In this document: positions 61,961 to 64,000 of the stretch, one piece after another | Layout: each line of letters opens with the position of its first letter | How positions within the stretch are numbered: the stretch's first letter is position 1 | Assembly: GCF_963678635.1 (NCBI RefSeq) | Contig: NC_087062.1 | Span: 88,451,845-88,515,844 of the forward strand | DNA length: 64,000 nucleotides | Origin: Symsagittifera roscoffensis | Lineage: Eukaryota; Xenacoelomorpha; Acoela; Convolutidae | Direction of reading: 5' to 3' | Notes under the pieces: model-generated | What the model saw: only the letters and a program-made list of their open reading frames with translations | What the model was told of the DNA's origin: nothing | Databases searched by the model: none | Program-made: the position numbers and the translations under genes

Positions 61961-62314
61961 ATAAGATGAAGATTTTTGAAGAAAAAAAAACTGATTTTTT
62001 AAGAGTCCTTGCGTTCATTACTCTTTTCCAACTTTCAGTTGGCTATGTTAATTAATTTAAAGATGAAACACAATATATTTTTTAAACAATTCGATTCCTT
62101 CATTAATTAAAAATATCGTTCGAGGTTCTGTTTGTTTATTATTGAGCGACATGGTGCTTTCATTCTACTTGTGTCTAAATGTCGTTAGAATTACGTCTGT
62201 ATGGGCTTTAATATGAATTATCACTCGACCGATTTCGTTGATTACTCTTGGGAGCGCAGTGTATTAGTACGAACTTTTTTTTCCTATGCCAACTCGCAAA
62301 TAAACTCTAAGAGT

Positions 62315-62680
62315 CTTGATTTTTAAGAGTCATGAACGTAGTGAATACTCGTATATACGTATTGGTGATTTTGTTGTTTCCTTTTTCATGACAAAAGCTT
62401 AAAATTTTAAGTTCACTGCAATTAAATTGTTAAAAGGAGGGCAAACTCCACTATCGAACAGCAAAAGTGTGAAGTCAAGAAAAACTCGAGTGGCTTTTAG
62501 TTTCGTAAGATGAGTTTAATTTTCAGATTTCCCAGCGAAATGAAATATTTTCTTTTTGTTTCAGTTTTCTTATATTATTTTTATCGAGAAAGTGATAATC
62601 ATCAATTTTCTAGAAATACAAAGAGCTTCAAGTGAATCTTTTTTTTGAAATCTTTTGTTTCAGAAAAAAAACAGACTTGT
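62315..62680. repeat. Dispersed repeat, unit 2
   Basis: Second unit of the repeat at 61560-61960, with AAGGAGGGCAAACTCCAC, AACAGCAAAAGTGTGAAG and TCAGATTTCCCAGCGAAAT. No coding potential. Confidence 0.7.
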
Positions 62681-63205
62681 TTTTAAAAAAATCTCCACTT
62701 TCGAATTTCAGTTTACTTGCGTTCCTTGACTTTTTTCCAAATATCTGATGGTTGTTTGTGTGATCTAATGAGTTATTCCTATTGCAAACTTCAAAAGAAG
62801 CTATTGAGATGGTGTGTCAAAAAGAATCCTAGACAATCTTGTTTTTGTTTTAAAAATAGTATTGAATGAAAAGCATTCATTTTCAGGAACAGAAAGTGTT
62901 AGTAATTTTGTAAAGAGATTGTTCGGATTAGAAAATTTCAACTTCTTCTAGATTTTGCCAGCCTCCAATCCAATTTGCAATCCTGAGGTCAAACCAAGAA
63001 ACTCAGAAACTTCATAGCGCAGAAAACATTGTTTTTGTCAAATGTTTTGAGTTTCTTGAGAAACTTGGGAAAGTGCGTTTATATAGATCGTGTTGTTTTT
63101 TTGTGTTTGCGGTTTAGTTTTGGATTTTCAACTGGCAATGATCGTGGTGAAGACACTTATCTGGGTCGTGATAATTTTTTCTTTTCTTAAATTTGATTTT
63201 GCTTG
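62681..63205. other. AT-rich intergenic DNA, no feature seen
   Basis: No open frame, RNA gene or clear repeat is supported here. Confidence 0.4.
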
Positions 63206-63209
63206 GGAG

Positions 63210-63480
63210 GACTTACGATTTCTTTACGCTTGCGATTAGCAAGCGTTATCAAATTGGAATATATACTTTTTTCTAGTTAACAACTAGTTTAACAAAATCA
63301 GTTGACTCACTTCTTGTATCTTGGCCCATAGTAAGTTCAAACGTCTATGCGTTCCCGGACAACTTAGTCTGGAAGTAACGAATATGCCTGGGACGTCAAA
63401 GTTCGTGAGTTCGTATCTGACAAGACCTGTTTTTTTTCAGTTTTCGATATTTTTCTCTTTCAAATAAAACTTTCGGACTA
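63210..63480 (+). repeat. tRNA-derived SINE-like repeat, copy C
   Basis: TTAGTCTGGAAGTAAC (63364-63379) matches the A-box part of copies A and B, and GAGTTCGTATCTGAC (about 63407-63421) stands where the B box is expected. Upstream GCTTGCGATTAGCAAGCG is shared in part with copy B. A T run follows. Confidence 0.55.
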
Positions 63481-63825
63481 ACAGTTGTCTGCTTATGTTT
63501 TGTCGTTTTAATTGCCACATCTAATTTTTTATTTTTGCTGTAAACTATTTTCAGTGTAGTTGTTCTTAGTGTTTCAGCATTATTATTGTATCTTGGGGCG
63601 ACTTTAAACTTTAAAAAGTTTTTAAACAAAATTTTTTTTTCGGCTCAACTGGTGTCTGCTCAAATGTCGGCCTTGTTTCCGCTTCGTAAATTTTATTCAG
63701 TTGCTAATTTGAATTTCAAATTTTTTGCTTAGCATGTTTGCCTAGAAGTTTTGTTTGATGGAGCCTAATTGTTGAGATAAACTTATTAAATAGTTTCATA
63801 TATGTGAATGTGACACCTACGCGAA

Positions 63826-64000
63826 ATGCAGCAACAGCAACCAACGGTCACCGAAGATGAAGTAGATCAGACTCACTGCAGCGTGTGTTCAAAGCATCTA
63901 AGGGTTGGAGGAGTCTGGTGTAGCATATGCGGCTTTGTTCACCTCAAGCACACTCCCCTACCGAGTTCTAAACACTGGAAGCCAGGCTTGATCTGCAACC
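63826..64000 (+). CDS. Start of a zinc-finger (PHD-like) ORF, cut by the window edge
   Basis: The ATG at 63826 opens 58 codons to the edge. A glutamine run is followed by CSVC, then WCSIC 10 residues later and HLKH, i.e. C-x2-C-x10-C-x2-C with following histidines, and W-K-P-G-L-I-C near the edge. This spacing fits a PHD-like treble-clef finger, with histidine where the usual H-x-x-C has cysteine. Such fingers occur at the N-terminus of several non-LTR retrotransposon proteins and in chromatin proteins; a LINE ORF is my first guess. The rest lies outside. Confidence 0.4.
   Translation, partial: MQQQQPTVTEDEVDQTHCSVCSKHLRVGGVWCSICGFVHLKHTPLPSSKHWKPGLICN

Overview
This window comes from an invertebrate animal genome (eukaryotic). 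Three observations support this: a host gene for the mRNA-decapping factor EDC3, eukaryotic transposon families (Ty3/Gypsy-like LTR, hAT, non-LTR/LINE, tRNA-derived SINE-like repeats, MITE) and AT-rich intergenic DNA with pyrimidine-tract/AG acceptors. I cannot fix the phylum; a nematode or another small invertebrate is possible. About 54 of 64 kb is mobile DNA.

Layout. (1) Positions 1-9180 hold a decayed, internally deleted copy (copy 1) of a giant LTR retrotransposon, mostly a 5.9-kb leader tandem array followed by gag and integrase remnants. (2) Positions 9181-24296 hold a second decayed copy (copy 2) with leader, short array, gag, integrase, macrodomain, SGNH-esterase remnant and a long third block. 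Its 3' LTR starts at 24297 and ends at 54406, split by nested insertions. (3) A LINE entered that LTR, and a 2.54-kb piece (end of copy 2 + LTR start + LINE 3' end) was then tandemly duplicated (22957-25497 and 25498-about 28055). (4) A hAT DNA transposon (28989-54134, 8-bp target duplication ATCCAAGG on both sides) entered the same LTR. (5) A third, young copy (copy 3, 29692-52648, 22,957 bp, two 915-bp LTRs differing at about 4 sites) entered the hAT transposase gene; its reading frame joins in phase across the insertion. (6) Positions 54407-64000 are host sequence with a MITE, a foldback repeat, SINE-like repeats, the intact EDC3 gene (58040-59386) and the start of a zinc-finger ORF at the right edge.

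Copy 3 shows the full architecture: LTR, primer-binding site, 2.5-kb leader with an array of 14-bp units, then a long Gag-Pol frame (Gag, two CCHC knuckles, protease, reverse transcriptase, RNase H, a 345-residue acidic tether, zinc-binding and DDE integrase, GPY/F tail). A macrodomain of ALC1/TARG type follows. A second giant reading frame (42463-51303) then starts with a coiled coil and a complete SGNH/GDSL-type esterase domain, continues through a possible second degenerate SGNH-like domain, and ends in about 1,900 residues I do not recognise. The coiled coil plus esterase arrangement resembles ORF1 proteins of CR1/L2-type LINEs. Comparison with copy 2 shows that the several ORFs of the second block were once a single frame, so copy 3 is young as an insertion but already carries several breaks.

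Two sequence-level signals run across all copies. One is a strand-biased excess of CTNGAG hexamers (CTTGAG, CTAGAG, CTCGAG), present in LTR, leader and coding DNA but seemingly absent from the host gene. The other is a conserved 29-nt segment that can form a hairpin exactly where the Gag-Pol-tail frame must change to reach the macrodomain.
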